DNA of 6,804 nt, from contig JAUWNF010000182.1 of assembly GCA_030612785.1 (NCBI GenBank), forward strand, positions 1-6,804, in the 5' to 3' direction. This DNA is from Phycisphaerales bacterium. Lineage in GTDB: Bacteria; Planctomycetota; Phycisphaerae; UBA1845. Position numbers and translations under genes: made by a program. The notes under the pieces are model-generated. The model was given only the letters and a program-made list of their open reading frames with translations. It was not told the DNA's origin and did no database searches. This document shows positions 6,260 to 6,804 of this stretch, piece by piece (the stretch's first letter is position 1; each line of letters opens with the position of its first letter).

Positions 6260-6562
6260 ATGCCGACACAAGTGCCCATCGATCGTAAGCGCGTTGTAGC
6301 CTTCTGCCGCAAGTGGAGAATCCTGGAATTCTCCCTGTTCGGCTCTGTCCTGCGAGACGACTTCCACCCCGACAGCGACATCGACGTGCTGGTCAGTTTC
6401 GAGCCCGACGCCCCGTGGAGCCTGCTGGACATTGTCACGATGAAGGAAGAGCTGGAAGACATCTTCCGGCGCGAGGTCGATCTCGTCGAGAAGAAGGCCC
6501 TTCGCAACCCCTTCCGCCGACGCTCGATCCTCAACAGCTACGAGGTCATCTATGCCGCCTGA
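6260..6562 (+). CDS. MNT-type minimal nucleotidyltransferase (MntA-like antitoxin)
   Basis: A 100-residue minimal nucleotidyltransferase of the polymerase-beta superfamily. The signature is complete: Gly28-Ser29, ten residues, then Asp40-x-Asp42 (GSVLRDDFHPDSDIDVLVSF), with the third acidic residue likely Asp74 in REVDLVEK. In characterised MNT/HEPN systems this protein is the antitoxin and works by transferring AMP groups from ATP to a tyrosine of the HEPN toxin. ATG 6260 has GAGG at 6247-6250, nine bases upstream, and gives the usual length; a TTG at 6245 in frame would place the ribosome site inside the gene. Its TGA at 6560-6562 overlaps the start of the HEPN gene by 11 bases, the expected coupled arrangement. 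The gene looks intact. Confidence 0.92.
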   Translation: MPTQVPIDRKRVVAFCRKWRILEFSLFGSVLRDDFHPDSDIDVLVSFEPDAPWSLLDIVTMKEELEDIFRREVDLVEKKALRNPFRRRSILNSYEVIYAA

Positions 6563-6804
6563 GAAACAGGACGAGGCATACCTCTGGGACATGCTCGACG
6601 CCGCCCAGGCCGTTCGGCGGTTCGTCAAGGGTCGAGCGTTTCAGGATTACGTCGCGGATCGGCAGCTGAGAAACGCCGTCGAGCGAAACGTGGAGATCAA
6701 TGGTGAGGCGCCCCGCGGACTGTCGGCCCAGTATCAGGCGTCTCCCCCGGACCTCAACTGGCGGGCCATCAACGGCCCGCGAAACCTCATCGCCCACGAG
6801 AACG
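6552..6804 (+). CDS. HEPN-domain toxin, HepT/DUF86 family (partial, runs off the window)
   Basis: The first 84 residues of a HepT/DUF86 HEPN protein, predicted to be a ribonuclease toxin paired with the MNT protein. Family features seen are LWDMLDAAQAVRRFV near the start, the VERNVEINGEAPRGLS helix (41-58), and PDLNWRAINGPRNLIAHEN leading to the active site. The catalytic R-x4-H is present as Arg77 and His82. The position normally held by Tyr in RX4HXY is Asn84, the last complete codon of the window. That Tyr is the AMP acceptor in the characterised Shewanella HepT, so regulation by the neighbour may differ. ATG 6552 overlaps the MNT gene end by 11 bases. About 30 or more C-terminal residues should lie beyond the edge. 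Confidence 0.88.
   Translation, partial: MPPEKQDEAYLWDMLDAAQAVRRFVKGRAFQDYVADRQLRNAVERNVEINGEAPRGLSAQYQASPPDLNWRAINGPRNLIAHEN

Noticed and set aside
1..6804. CRISPR arrays, tRNA or rRNA genes, and insertion sequence ends.
   Set aside because: Reading both strands I found no regularly spaced repeats, no tRNA-like cloverleaf and no transposase or terminal inverted repeats.

Overview
The window is GC-rich with compact, same-strand gene packing. Every gene I can support lies on the + strand. The gene set (CheX/CheY with a FapA/DUF342 protein, DUF433/DUF5615 pair, type ISP/IIG-like restriction-modification enzyme, RelBE-like pair, MNT/HEPN pair) suggests a free-living or environmental bacterium, possibly of the Planctomycetota or a neighbouring phylum. 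That placement is a guess from gene content and composition; no rRNA or marker gene is present.

Region 1 (about 1-2737) is a signalling block. After a possible C-terminal tail of an upstream gene and a short leader with a perfect 7-bp hairpin come three genes: a CheX-type phosphatase-like protein, a single-domain CheY-like receiver translationally coupled to it by an ATGA overlap, and a 489-residue FapA/DUF342 protein 43 bases further on. CheX proteins remove phosphate from CheY-P, so the first two genes plausibly form a receiver and its off-switch. The FapA protein is the likely third member or output; no kinase is in view.

Region 2 (2738-3043) has no intact gene. It carries a short relic that reads clearly as the C-terminal end of a molybdenum hydroxylase large subunit (xanthine dehydrogenase/aldehyde oxidase family), a sign of past deletion or rearrangement at this boundary.

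Region 3 (3044 to the right edge) is a run of toxin-antitoxin and defence genes packed nearly end to end: DUF433 antitoxin-like plus DUF5615 PIN-like toxin; a large fused nuclease-methyltransferase of the type ISP/IIG kind that stops just after its catalytic domain and lacks the target-recognition part; a RelB-like/RelE-like pair whose antitoxin gene begins inside the end of the truncated methyltransferase; and an MNT nucleotidyltransferase plus HEPN (HepT/DUF86) pair cut off by the window end. The broken methyltransferase, with a toxin-antitoxin pair sitting exactly at the break, is the clearest sign of gene turnover. The HEPN protein has Asn where the usual RX4HXY motif has Tyr, the residue known to be AMPylated in the characterised MNT-HEPN system.

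I do not see a wholly new system. The best leads are the altered HEPN motif, the methyltransferase/antitoxin junction and the CheX-CheY-FapA unit.
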